Shown: positions 33,869 to 44,436 of the stretch, piece after piece
How the letters are laid out: every line of letters begins with the position of its first letter
Numbering within the stretch: the first letter of the stretch is position 1
Assembly: GCA_905221605.1 (NCBI GenBank)
Contig: CAJNDS010002106.1
Coordinates: forward strand, 479,501-543,500
DNA from: Symbiodinium natans
Taxonomy: Eukaryota > Sar > Dinophyceae > Suessiales > Symbiodiniaceae
Direction of reading: 5' to 3'
DNA length: 64,000 nucleotides
Notes under the pieces: model-generated
What the model saw: the letters and a program-made list of their open reading frames with translations, nothing else
Database searches by the model: none
What the model was told of the DNA's origin: nothing
Program-made: the position numbers and the translations under genes

Positions 33869-34640
33869 CCCTCACAGGCGCCCTAAACCCAAAGACCCCT
33901 AAGCATTCTTAAACCCGAAACCGCCCCTCCCCTCAACAAAGAAAAACCCAACCAAAAAACAAAATCAAAATCCCTAGAGCCTCTGTATCCCCCTAAACCC
34001 TAAACCCTAAACCCTAAACCCCTAAACCCTAAACAGCCACCCTGGAAGATCCGGGGTGCCGGGCCCCAGGTGTCTCCTGCGCCTGGGGTCCTGGCACGGT
34101 TGGAGGCTGCTTAGGGCATTTGGGGCTTCGGGTTTACTCGGTTTAGGGTTTAGGGTTTAGGGTTTAGGGGTCTTTAGGTTCTTGGGCCTTTCAATTCAAG
34201 GCGTTTAAGGGTTTTGATGGTTTTTAGGTTTTTTGGGTTTTAGGGCTTGAGGATTGAGCGTTTAGGGTGTTAGGGTGTTCGGGTAGGGATTTCGGATTAG
34301 GGGTTTCGGGAGTCAAGAACACGAAGCACTACCCTTGGAGACTACATGAACCCTAAAAGGGGTCCATATACCTTAGCAGGGCTCACATCAGTAGAGGCCC
34401 AGATGATCCCGATTCTTGTGTTCATTTTCGTCCGCAAGGTAGACGAGCCCACACCGCCGGACATCCCCATCTGCCTTCATTTCCATCCTCAAGCTCTTTT
34501 GTCTACTTTTCCTGCGGGCTTCTACTAGGTTGCCCAGTAACCTAGGATTAAAAAGGGTGCCCTTTTTTTGCTTAAAGGGGTTTATAGGGGAACCTAGAGC
34601 CCCCAAAAAGGGAATAAGGGCACTACTGGGCATCCTAGTC
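33338..34640. other. unresolved region with exon candidates, CT microsatellite and two MITEs
   Basis: An island at 33340-33450 is open on both strands (plus TKARRALIREQG, minus MKLHVAPLRGPCSLIRARRA). A CT microsatellite occupies 33811-33865. A minus island at about 34530-34445 reads SRQKSLRMEMKADGDVRRCG but the plus strand is also open. F3 (34335-34440) and F2 (34531-34640) MITE copies lie here. I cannot assign a gene. Confidence 0.4.
34531..34640. mobile_element. MITE family F2 copy, near complete
   Basis: GCCCAGTAACCTAGGATTAAAAAGGGTGCCC at the left, central GGGAACCTAGAGCCCCCAAAAAGGGAATAAGGGC and TACTGGGCATCCTAG at the right. One of the fuller F2 copies. Confidence 0.8.
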
Positions 34641-34794
34641 TAGAACACCCTATGAGGAACTGGCTTGGGGAAGGGGCACAAGGTGAAGAAGCTATTCAAC
34701 AGAGGGTTTAGGCCTAACTAACCTTTTTTGGCATCCCTAGGCTTAATCCCTAAACCCTAAGCTAACTCCTAAACCATTCATCCGCACTACGAGC

Positions 34795-36228
34795 TCAGAG
34801 CTGCTCGTTGTCTGAGTCGTCGAGATCCGCAAAAGGATCCAACCTCGGCGCAACTTTTGGTTGCGGACATGGAGACTGGGCTTTTGCAGGGTTTAGGGCT
34901 TGGTTTAGGGTTTAGGGTTTTAGGTTGCAGGGTTTTCAGGGGTTTCGGGAGTTTAGGGCTTCGGGTGAGGGTTTCAGGGGTTCGGATGCTTCACGCGGTT
35001 CAGGGCTTTAAGGGCTTAAGGGGGCTTGCGATTCAGGGCTTTTGGAGCTGAGGGCTGTTGCGGTTTAGGAGTCTAAGGTTCAAGGTTGAAGGGTTCAGCG
35101 ACTTCGGGTAAAGAGTGTTGGGAAATTGGGTTTAGGGTTACACGGTAGGGCTAGTTACCTCCAAATCCCAGATGCCAAGCCCTCAGAAACCTCAACCTAT
35201 ATACCAAAACCCCCGCTTTCAAGGACCCCAAAGTATGTAAAAATAGCTGAAAACGCAGAAAAAGTGCCATGATTGTACATACCTTGGGGGTTTAGGTAAG
35301 CCCTGAATCAAAAGTCCAACACCTCCTTGCTTCTGCCGCGAGGCTCCGGATAGTCGCCACAAACCTGAGCAGTGTCGCAGGCCCGAGAACATCCAGAAGA
35401 GTTTAGGGTTTAGTCCGGGTTTAGGGTTGGGGTTTAGGGTTTAGGGTTTAGGGTTTAGGGTTTAGGGTTTAGGGTCTAGGATCTAGGGTCTAGGGTCTAG
35501 GGTCTAGGGTCTAGGGTTTAGGGTTTAGGGTTTAGGGTTTAGGGTTTAGGGATGCGAGAATACCCAGCTCCGAGCGAAACTAAGTCAAAAACCTCTTAGA
35601 ATAATAGAAATATTCACACCCAACCCTAAACCCCTGGCCCTAAACATCCTTTCTGCAGCAGTCATTGCAGCAGTCCTCGCCGGGATGAACATCCCCAAGC
35701 CCCAAACCTTAAACCCTAAACCCCAAACCCTAAACTGTAAACTGTAAACTGTAAACCCTAAACCCTAAACCCTAAACCCTAGACCCTAAACCCTAAACTG
35801 TAAACCCTAAACCCTAAACCCTAAACCCTAAACCCTAAACCCTAAACCCTAAACCCTAAACCCTAAACCCTAAACCCTAAACCCTAAACCCCGGAGCTTT
35901 CGGCCCTGAGGTGCCCACCACATCCTTGGGCGTCTTCCACACCACGGGCGCGTTGGGTCGAGAGGTGATGAAGTACTCCACTCCTGAGCCCGGGAAGAGG
36001 GGATCAGGAAAGGGTTAAGGGTTTAGGGTTTAGGGTTTAGGGTTTAGGGTTTAGGGTTTAGGGTTTAGGGTTTAGGGTTTAGGGTTTAGGGTTTAGGGTT
36101 TAAGGTTTAGGGTTTAGGGTTTAGGGTTTAGGGTTTAGGGTTTAAGGTTTAGGGCCAGTTTAGGGTTTAGGGTTAGGGTTTAGGGTTTAGGGCTTAGGGT
36201 TTAGGGTTTAGGGTTTAGGGTTTAGGGT

Positions 36229-36267
<39 letters not shown>

Positions 36268-37697
36268 GGTTTAGGGTTTAGGGTTTAGGGTTTAGGGTTT
36301 GTTGTTTTAGGGTTTAGGGTTTTGGGTTTGTGGTTCGTGGTCTGGGATTTGGGGTTTGGGGTGCTCTGAGCCCACCCTGAAACCAACCGGTCCTAGTGCT
36401 GATCTACTATTTGCTTAAGCAACCCCTACAAATCAATTATAATCATCCCTCCGACAGTAACCTAGGAATGAAAATGGTGCCCTTTTTGGTGTAAAGGGGC
36501 TTCTAAGGGAACCTAAACCCAAAAAAAGGAATAAGGGTTTACTCTGGGTCCTAGCATAAGCTTGACCAGAGAAGGGGGCGGATAGAAAATGCAGAGTCGG
36601 GATTGTAAAGTTCTGGTTTAGGGTTTAGGTTGGGGTGTTCACCTTAGGGATTCTAATTGGGGGTTTTATGATCCCTATTTCGGACTGTTAGTATACCGGG
36701 GAACATCCGAAGGTTTAGGGTTCACCTGGCTCCAACAAAGGCAGGCTCAGTGCCGAACACCCTTTTGAGACCCTAAACCCTAAACCTTAAACCCGAAACC
36801 CCAAGCCCTAAACCCTAAACCCTAAACCTGAAACCCGAAACCCCAAGCCCTGTTTGCACCTGGACTTCTTGGACCCTCTGGGCCTATAACCCCTGGAAAA
36901 CCCCAAACCCGAAACCCAAAACCCCGAACCCTAAACCCTAAACCCTACTACCCTGAACTCTACAACCTGAAGCCTATAAACTCTGAACCCAAAACCCTGA
37001 ATTTTAAATATCCCAAAGCCTAAACCCTGAACCCCAAAGCCTAACCTTGAACCCCAAGAACTAAACCGTAAACCCGTTAAGGACCCTAAACCCCTTGAAT
37101 GCCAACTCGAAGTCCAAGATCAGAGGCGGCTTGGTTTGTGCACGAAACTTGAACTCTTCACCCAGATGAAGCTGCAAGCGCAGGGTTTAAGGTTGAGCTG
37201 CAAGCGCAGGGTTTAGAGTTCGGGTTTAGGGTTTGGGGTTTAGGGTGTCGGGGTTCCTACAAAGGGCTTGTAGGATTTAGGGTTGCTTTGCTTCCTACAA
37301 AGGAATTTTGCGACAGGGCACGGCCTCTGCCCCACCTTGCCCACCTTGAACCTCCCAGGCCCGAAACCCTTTTGCAACGAGCTTGTGTGTCCCGGCGCGG
37401 CTTAGGGCCCTAGACCCTAAACCCTAGACCCTAAACCCTAGACTCTAAACCCTAAACCCTAGACCCTAAACCCTAACCCTAAACCCTAAACCCTGAACCC
37501 TAAACCCCAGGGACGAGCTTCCGTCCAACCAGCAGCCGCCCATCTGCACATCTTCACCTTGGGGCCTCAGTGGAGTTACCCAGACCTACCTTTTTGCTTG
37601 TTGGGTTTGGGGTTTAGGGCTTAGGGCTTAGGGCTTAGGGTTTGGGGTTTGGGGTTTAGTAGAGACTCGGGGGTTCGAGATCAAGTTCCCCAGACAT
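34795..37697 (-). CDS. multi-exon gene ending in an acidic tail (unknown function)
   Basis: Candidate start ATG at 37697 (SGELDLEPPSL). Minus islands: about 37560-37505 (GEDVQMGGCWLDGSSSLG), about 37375-37300 (FGPGRFKVGKVGQRPCPVAK), about 37178-37098 (LRLQLHLGEEFKFRAQTKPP then LILDFELAF, strong), about 36765-36728 (VFGTEPAFVGA before GTGAAC), about 35993-35890 (VEYFITSRPNAPVVWKTPKD, strong), about 35395-35330 (PATLLRFVATIRSLAAEARR) and a last exon to TGA at 34795 (PKVAPRLDPFADLDDSDNEQ). Codon third positions are GC-rich. Mixed alpha/beta composition and an acidic C-terminus suggest a soluble protein. I do not recognise the family. Confidence 0.5.
35420..35550 (+). repeat. telomeric array with a block of TCTAGGG variants
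   Basis: TTTAGGG units flank six consecutive TCTAGGG units. The homogenised variant block implies local duplication within the array rather than independent point mutation. Confidence 0.9.
35735..35892 (-). repeat. telomeric array with CTGTAAA variants
   Basis: Three consecutive ACTGTAA variants (AAACTGTAAACTGTAAACTGT) and then a perfect (CCCTAAA)n array of about 15 units. Confidence 0.9.
36010..36300 (+). repeat. longest telomeric block in the window, with TTGAGGG variant run
   Basis: About 290 bp of TTTAGGG, with seven consecutive TTGAGGG units at about 36228-36266 and short interruptions. Confidence 0.95.
36450..36555. mobile_element. MITE family F2 copy
   Basis: AGTAACCTAGGAATGAAAATGGTGCCC, GTGTAAAGGGGCTTCTAAGGGAACCTAAACCC, TACTCTGGGTCCTAG. 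Retains the internal telomere-like ACCTAAACCC. Confidence 0.8.
36640..36712. mobile_element. MITE family F1 copy, decayed
   Basis: GGGATTCTAATTGGGGGTT, CGGACTGTTAGTAT and GGGGAACATCC remain; the left end is lost. Confidence 0.6.
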
Positions 37698-38227
37698 ATT
37701 TTTGCTTAGTGGGTCTAGGATTTAGGGTTACCAATTTGCTTAAGACCCTCCCCCCCCCCCCCACAAAAAAATGTATTCCTCCTTATAAGCAACAAGACCA
37801 CCAATTTTCAGGACTGTACCTTGAACCATCCTTATTGAGGTTTTGGGTCTTTCAGGTTTTCTTGGGTTGAGGGTTAAGGGTCCGCTACCCTCAACCCTCA
37901 TCCCTCAACCCTAAGCCCTAAGGCCTACGCCCTAAACCCTAAACCCTAAACCCTAAACCCTAAACCCTAAACCCTAAACCCTAATCCCTAACCCCTCTTT
38001 GGGCAAAACTCAAGGGCTTTGGAGGCTTGGGCCTCTCTGGGAGGCAAGGCTGCGCCTTGAGAAGCACCCCTGCACAATGGCAAGGACGTGCTGTTAGAGT
38101 TGAGGGTTTAGGGTTTAGGGTTGAGGGTTTAGGGTTTAGGGCTTAGGCTTTAGGGTTTAGGTTTTAGGGTTTAGGGTTGAGGGTTGAGGGTTTAGGGTTT
38201 AAGCTTAGGGGTTAGTTAATCCCTTCT

Positions 38228-38302
38228 TGGAGGTTCACAGGTAGCTAAAGTTTGGGGTACTTGTAACCCTACTTAGAACTATCCATGAACCTCCAAGCAT
38301 AC
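38228..38302. mobile_element. MITE family F4 copy
   Basis: CTTGGAGGTTCACAGG and CCATGAACCTCCAAG ends, 75 bp apart. The shortest F4 copy seen. Confidence 0.75.
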
Positions 38303-38404
38303 ACCCCTTGTTGGGTGTGGGCTGCGGTACCCTAGACACCAAAAAATGGAATCAATTAGGGTTTAGGGTTTCGGCTGCCATGAGCAAGCTAATGGCTACA
38401 TGAA

Positions 38405-38497
38405 GGCGGTTCAGGGTTTAGGGTTTAGGGTTTAGGGTTTAGGGTTTAGGATTTAGGATTTAGGGTTTAGGGTTTAGGGTTTAGGGTTTAGGGTTCA
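38405..38497 (+). repeat. telomeric array (TTTAGGG)n
   Basis: About 13 units with two TTTAGGA variants, ending 3 bp before the stop codon of the minus-strand gene at 38500. Confidence 0.95.
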
Positions 38498-38499
38498 TG

Positions 38500-39215
38500 T
38501 CATCCCAAGGTCTGAGCGAAGGCCACCAAAGAACCCCCTGGAACCCCCGACGAGTCCAGCTCCACGGCGACCAAGGGCCGCGGAACGCCTGGGGGCGGGA
38601 AAAACGGGGGTTTAGGGTTTAGGGTTTAGGGTTTAGGGTTTGGGGTTTGGGGTTTGGGGTTTGGGGTTTGGGGTTTGGGGTTTAGGGGCCTGAAGTGAAC
38701 CTAATGGGGGTGTTAGATCTACAGATGTTACTGTAACTAAGAAGGATTACAGTATCTTGGGGTATATGACCCCAGTTTAGGCAACTCAAAAGTTCCCAGG
38801 GTTTGGGTACACAAACAAAGCTTCTAGTAAGGGCAAGGTGTTTGGATTTAAGCTTCTTGTCCCCTCTTGGCTGGCGCCCTAAACCCTAAACCCTCAACCC
38901 CAGAAACCCTAAATTTGCCCGTCCTGGACTTGCACAAGTCGGACAGAGTCTACCCATGGCGCACCGAAACCTGCATAAGGGTTTGTGCCACCTGCCTAGC
39001 AGCCTCGCAACCACACCGCAGGGATCAGGGTCACAGGGTTTAGGGTTTGAATCTATGTAATTGCCTAATTGGCTCGCGGTCCGTAGCCGACTTAGCCCAA
39101 AACCCTAATGTTTGCAGCGTTTTGCATGCTGGCGCAGCATACGGCACAAGGATATTTGATGCTTCTGGAACAGTTAAGATGCGCTGTCACAAGCATGGCA
39201 CTTACAGCAGGCTCT
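38500..39215 (-). CDS. exon chain ending at 38500 (unknown function)
   Basis: The last minus island, about 38595-38500, reads PRPLVAVELDSSGVPGGSLV onward to TGA at 38500, with a strong purine-any-pyrimidine pattern. Upstream, about 38962-38905 reads FGAPWVDSVRLVQVQDGQI after a TTATGCAG acceptor and about 39018-38990 reads CGVVARLLG. The 39045-39265 stretch is open on both strands; the plus frame is 72 codons without a stop (FDASGTVKMRCHKHG), so part of this model could belong to a plus-strand gene. It contains a roughly 45-bp imperfect duplication (GACAGCGC-TCTT). Not recognised. Confidence 0.35.
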
Positions 39216-39393
39216 TGCCTCTTGGCAGCACATATACCTTGCCAGGATGTTTGACATTCCTGTAACAAGACGCGCTGTCACAAATCTTGATGCCCCTAAA
39301 CCCTAAACGCTAAAACCCCATAATTACCCTAAACCCTTCCTATAGAAGCCAGGCCTGCCAATTTGTTCGCGAGTTCTTTGTTTTTTATTATGA

Positions 39394-39480
39394 TTAGGGT
39401 TTAGGGTTTAGGGTTTAGGGTTTAGGGTTTAGGGTTTAGGGTTTAGGGTTTAGGGTTTAGGGTTTAGGGTTTAGGGTTTG
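39394..39480 (+). repeat. perfect telomeric array (TTTAGGG)n
   Basis: About 12 identical units. Confidence 0.95.
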
Positions 39481-39776
39481 TTCTTCTGTTGCGCTGCTAC
39501 GGACCGTCGTCAAGCTGCGTGGGCATTTCTGAATACTCAGGTAGATACACAGCTCTGAGGCAGTTCGGGGCTTTGTTGATATGTGCATTCATAAGGTTGG
39601 GCTACACGCATATCCAAGGGTTTAGGAAAATACATGATCATAAGCACCGTTTGGGGTTTTGGGGTTTAGGGTTTAGATTCACTGACCTAACCCCGCCGAT
39701 CCCTCCTGACGCTGTCTCAGTGGCCGCCCGGGCAGCCCACAAAGCGCACCACACCACGACGACCGCCCGGTGCCAC

Positions 39777-39973
39777 CTGTCCACTTGGATCTATGCCGAG
39801 TGGTCCCGAAGTGCTACTTACCTTGGGATGTTCCCCCGAATACTAACAGTCCTTCATAGGGATTACAATAGGGGTTAGAATCCCTAATAAGGACTGTTAG
39901 TGTGAGGGGGAACATCCAAACACTTACCCCTTTAGGTGCAAGAGCTGAAGAGTACTTGTGGGGACGCCGGAAC
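39777..39973 (-). CDS. two exons joined exactly across an F1 introner (unknown gene)
   Basis: The minus exon 39973-39928 (after a TTTGCAG acceptor) reads FRRPHKYSSALAPKG and ends at a GTAAGT donor. The next exon 39821-39777 reads VSSTSGPLGIDPSGQ and ends at a GTGGCA donor. The intron 39822-39927 is the F1 element plus one copy of its duplicated target. Phase is preserved (phase 0). The rest of the gene is not resolved; upstream islands on either strand at 40100-40300 are ambiguous. Confidence 0.55.
39823..39920. mobile_element. MITE family F1 copy acting as an introner
   Basis: Ends TTGGGATG and CATCCAAA, flanked by TACTTACC (39815-39822) and CACTTACC (39921-39928), a 7-of-8 match. Read on the minus strand, the target copy supplies the GTAAGT donor and the element end supplies the CCAAG acceptor. 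Confidence 0.85.
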
Positions 39974-40485
39974 CTGCAAACCCCAAGCCCTAAACTCCCA
40001 GAAGCCCTACAAAGATGTCATTGCAAAACTGTCCCCCCCCCACACACACAAAAAAAAGGCATAACTACAAATACATTCATATAGAATATATATATATATG
40101 TATAACATTAACAACAATAAAAAGGTACCAGCATGTAGAAAGCTAGAGACCTGTTTTGACAGCAGAGACTCGCCAAAACGCCCCATAACTAAGATCAGCC
40201 CGTGTAGCAAACAAGGCTCAGCAGTCTCTTCAGACCCTGGTGCCGACCCGCCCCCCCTCCAGCCTACTGTGGCAAAGCATGTTCCTGCTTGGGCCTAAGG
40301 ACCCTAAACCCTAAGCGCCCCTTAACCCTAAACCCGAACCCTAACCCCTAAACCCTAACCTAAACCCTAAACCCTAAACCCTAACCCCTAACCCCTAACC
40401 CCTAACCCCTAAACCCTAAACCCTAAACCCTAAACCCTAAACCCTAAACCCTAAACCCTAAACCCTAAACCCACGTGATTCTAGT

Positions 40486-43400
40486 TCAGTGGGGAAGGCG
40501 ATTGCAATCCTCGGGCTCGTTGAGTCTGCGGATGCCCAGATTGCCCCAGTACCCTTGCGTTGAAGGGTTTAGGGTTTAGGGTTTAGGGTTCATGGTTTAG
40601 GGTTAGACCCCCTTAAACGCTGTTAAGCTGTGGAGGGAAGCTTCTTCGGAATCGAAGTCTTTATGTCTGCTGTAGAGGGATCTTGATTATGAACCAAAGT
40701 CTCTTCATGCCTGTTGTGCCCAAGCCGTAACCCTAAACCCTAAACCTAAACCCTAAACTCTAAACCCGAAAGGCCTCGCAACGCGCGGACATGGGGTGGC
40801 TGTCGAGGCGCACGGAGAAGGCGGAGGCACCGTCCTGCAACTCACAGGCAGGGTGGTTCGGGTCTACCTAAAAAACCCAAAACCGACTTTTTTGTAGGTC
40901 CCTAAGAATCCAAAAAGGGGGAGTAGTACAGCAAGAATATACAAAAAAGTAGGTTTGGGGTTCTGAAGCTAGGGTACAAAACGGTTCAAATAGACCTTCG
41001 TTTATAGTGAGGACCCTTATATGTAAAGGTTCAGAACCTGTTTGGCATCTACAGCAGTGAGCTCGGATATGGATGCCTGCACACGCTAGGCAACACCTCG
41101 CAACGAGAGATGAACTTAGGAAACCCAAAAAAAAGAGAGACAGACACACAGAGACACAGCAACTATTCGAACCCTAAACCCTAAACCCTAAACCCTAAAC
41201 CCTAAGCCCTGAACCCTGAACCCTAAACCCTGAACCCAAATCCCTAAACCCCATAATGTGCATCATGGCGAAGCTGTGCCTGTGCGAGTGGCAGCTTCCA
41301 AGCAGAACACCCTGGCCTTTCTCCGGGTCCAGGTTTAGGGTTTAGGGTTTAGGGTTTAGGGTTTAGGGTTTAGGGTTTAGGGTTTAGGGTTTAGGGCACC
41401 TAAGCCCTGAATCTCTTAACCCAGACAACACTCAACCCCAAGCTGAAAAAAAAACACCAACAAATGCCCTAAACTCTACTACAATATTCTACAAAAAGTA
41501 TTATGGACTACAACATACCATGATCAATCTACTGTACCCTTTTAACCTGAAGCCTTCAAACCTAAGCTCTAGCAACTTATACCGAATGCGCACCCCCAAC
41601 ACCCCCGGTGCCACAAAACCATAAGCAGCTACAATACACTATAACATACTGCAGTATGATAAACAAAAACCATCATGTACTACAACCACACTGTAGTACA
41701 TTGTGAAAGACCATGCTATAACATTTCGCAAAATCTTCTAACCCTAAACCCTAAACCCTAAACCCTAAACCCTAAACCTCCCTTGGGGTGGCCTCGTCCT
41801 TGCCGCTTGCAGCGCCAGCTTGTGGGAGCTCCTGGACCGCTAGTAGCAGGGGGTTTAGGGTTGAGGGTTTAGGGTTTAGGGTTTAGGGTTTAGGGTTTAG
41901 GGTCCCACTCCTGTAAGCGGCACAGGAGATGTTTTACATTCATAAGTCACATTAGAAGCCTGAGGTTCTTTAGGGTTGTAGGGCCTTGGGGTTCTTTAGG
42001 TGTTTGGGTTTAGAGCTTCTTGGGCTTTTCTAAGGTTTTTGAGGCTAGGGCTGAAAGGGTTTTGAGGTTCTTTAGGGCCCTAGATATTCTTTTTGGATCG
42101 GTTAGGGGTTCTGGGGTTTCAGGATTTTGGGGGGGCTCTGGAGTTTTGAGGTTCTTCAGGGCTATTGTCACATGAAGGTTTAGGGTCTTATCATGGGTTC
42201 AACGGGTTCCCTTACTACCCCCCCCCCCCCCCTGGTCTGGGTTCCCTTCTTAAATCACCTAGGCTTAATTGAGATGACCGCGCCTGCCGTCTGCTCGGCT
42301 GTGGGATGCTGCCTCCCATCGTCCTCCCAGTTTCACGGACGTCGCCAGCGGAGGTGGAGCCATGTGCGGGGAGGCTGCGGAGCATTCCGGGATCTGCCTG
42401 GTCTGGAGGCTCGCTGGTAGGGCGTCCCTAAACCCTAAACCCTAAACCCTAAACCCTAAACCCTAAACCCTAAACCCTAAACCCTAAACCCTAAACCCTA
42501 AACCCTAAACCCTAAACCGTAGGAGGGTGTCCTGAAAGCTTGGCTGCTGCTGCTCCTGGTCGTTAGCGGGCGTCCCGGAAGCCTTGCTGCTGCTGCCGTT
42601 GGCTCACTGGCAGGGTGTCCCGACTTGCTGCTGCTGAGGCCGGGGTAGTAGAGGGAACCTACGAGTTTAGGGTCTTAGGACAGCTTCGGGTTTAGGGTTT
42701 CAGGACTGTTTCGGAGTTGGGGGTTTCCGAAATTAGGGGCACCTTCTTGGGGGGTCCTTATTAAAGGGAATCCTACTATTTGCGGGGTTTACACTAGGGG
42801 TCCCTTATTTTCGTAAACCTCCATTTAGGGCTTTGAGGATCGTTTGCGTTGGAGTTCCTTTGTTTGCTTAACCAGGTTTAAGGTAAGGATGCTACAAGAG
42901 AGCAATTTGGGTAAGCCCCTAAGGGACCTACAATGGAGAGTATAGGTAGTTTACAACCCTAACCCCTAACCCCTAACCCCTAACCCCTAACCCCTAAACC
43001 CTAAACCCTAAACCCTAAACCCTAAACCCTAAACCGTGGATTGTCTAGGACTGCATAGGGTTGCCCCCACATTGGTGCTCCGATGCTAACTCGGAAAGGC
43101 AGTGGTCCAGGGCCTGTGAGTGCTCTGTTTGGGGTAGGTAATTTGTTTTGGTTTAGGGTTTAGGCCTATTTTGTGGGTAGGGAATTTTGTTTTGGTTTAG
43201 AGTTTATGGAATATTTGTTGTTGGCGCAGAGTTTAGGTTTTGGGTTTAACAAGATATGCCAGGTGGTCTAGAGCCTACAGGGTGGTTTGACGAAACGTCG
43301 TTAGGATAGATGGTTTAGGGTTTAGGGTTTAGGGTTTAGGGTTTAGGGTGATGGTTTTCTGAACCCTAACGACTGGGAATAAAGGGTACGACTGGGGGGA

Positions 43401-44197
43401 TTCAGGGTCCATAGGCTGTCTATAGGGTTTAGGGTTGTCAATAGCCTTGTGTGCTGTGTACACGGAACCTTTCCTGATGTAGAGGGTTCCCCCAAGTATG
43501 CTTCTCACGTGGTTTTTCCTCAAAACTGAGGTGCTGCTCCCCTCAAGATTACCACAACATGCTCTGGTCAGCTTTTTGTTTCGAATAGTCGACTACTAGA
43601 CCCAGGAGTAAGCTAGGAATAAAAAAGGTGCCCTTTTTGGGTTTAAGGGGATTAGAAGGCAACCCCAAGGCTAAAAAAAAAAGGAAACAAGGGCCTACTC
43701 CGGGTTCTAGACTACAGTCCCTTATCGGCAGTTCCTGCAGCTAAGACACCCGCACACAGGGGGTGCTCAGTTTTCAAATCTCCAAGGCCAAAGAAACAAC
43801 ACTAAACCCTAAACCCTAAAACCCCTAAACCCTAAAAACCCGAAAAACGACCTAAAAGCCCTAACTTAAACCCTTTGAACCCTTAAAACCCTATAAACCC
43901 TAAACGCCCCTAAAAACCCGAACTTAAACTGTAAAAGCCCTGAAAGCCCTGAAAAAGCCCTGAAAACCCGAACGTAAACCCTAAAAGCCCTGAAAACCCT
44001 AAGCAAAAAACTAAAACCACAAAAAAAACCCTAATCTAAATCCTGAAAACCCTAACTTGAACCCTAACAACCCAAAACCCCCCACGCGGTCCTGAAGAGC
44101 TTCTCGTCGCTCCTCAGTTCTGCCGAGTTTTTGAGTTTAGGGTTTAGGGTTTAGGGTTGGGCTGAATCATCGGCCGCCTTTGGTTGGTATCCTGCAT
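40486..44197 (-). CDS. multi-exon gene with start and stop (unknown function)
   Basis: ATG at 44197 in a CACCATGCAG context (QDTNQRRPMIQPN). Minus islands: about 44128-44085 (GRTEERREALQDRVG), about 43795-43725 (TEHPLCAGVLAAGTADKGL), about 43525-43432 (RSILGGTLYIRKGSVYTAHK), about 43125-43065 (LDHCLSELASEHQCGG after CTCACAG), about 41840-41772 (VQELPQAGAASGKDEATPRE), about 41335-41252 (GVLLGSCHSHRHSFAMMHIM), 40868-40776 (GASAFSVRLDSHPMSARCEA), about 40660-40612 (DFDSEEASLHSLTAFKG) and a last exon to TGA at 40486 (YWGNLGIRRLNEPEDCNRL). These are among the most convincing unrecognised exons here. The 42.2-42.65 kb part is repetitive and ambiguous. An F2 MITE lies in one intron. No family recognised. 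Confidence 0.55.
40868..40978. mobile_element. MITE family F10 copy
   Basis: CTACCTAAAAAACCC, CCTAAGAATCCAAAAAGGGG and TACAAAAAAGTAGGTTTGGGG blocks. It abuts the strong exon at 40776-40868 on its upstream side, so the element's TTTTTTAG may provide the acceptor. Confidence 0.65.
41400..41740. other. repeat-poor intronic stretch with CTACAA motifs
   Basis: About 340 bp with no telomeric block and no convincing exon. ACTACAA, CTACAATA and ATACTGCAGTAT-like words recur, suggesting an old decayed repeat. Confidence 0.5.
42427..42518 (-). repeat. perfect telomeric array (CCCTAAA)n
   Basis: About 13 identical units directly beside the repeat-rich stretch at 42520-42660. Confidence 0.95.
42520..42660. 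repeat. imperfect tandem repeat rich in CTGCTGCTG
   Basis: Three diverged units of about 46 bp containing GGGTGTCC or GGCGTCCC, then AAGCTTG- or CTTG-CTGCTGCTG. On the minus strand a coding reading gives Gln/Ser-rich peptide (SFQDTLL). Confidence 0.6.
42725..42828. mobile_element. MITE family F5 copy
   Basis: CCGAAATTAGGGGCACC, GGAATCCTACTATTTGCGGGG, TAGGGGTCCCTTATTTTCG. A clear F5 reference copy. Confidence 0.75.
43597..43712. mobile_element. MITE family F2 copy in an intron
   Basis: CTAGACCCAGGAGTAAGCTAGGAAT to TACTCCGGGTTCTAG, complete. It sits about 15 bp downstream of the minus exon reading LCAGVLAAGTADKGL. Confidence 0.85.
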
Positions 44198-44436
44198 GGT
44201 GAGTAGAGTTCAGGGTTTTGGGGTTTACCCTAAACCAAGACCGGTACTGCAAACACAGGGCGTTTAGGTACCCAAGCAGGGTTCAGTAGGTCAAGCCCCA
44301 CGTGATATTTCTTGAAGTTTAGGAAACTGTCAATGTCCGTGTTTCGAGTTCTCTCCACCCTATCCTGGCTAAGGAGTTGCATTGTAGCCTCCTTAGAGGA
44401 CGTAGGGGGCTTAGAAGTGCAGCTTACTTGAGACTT

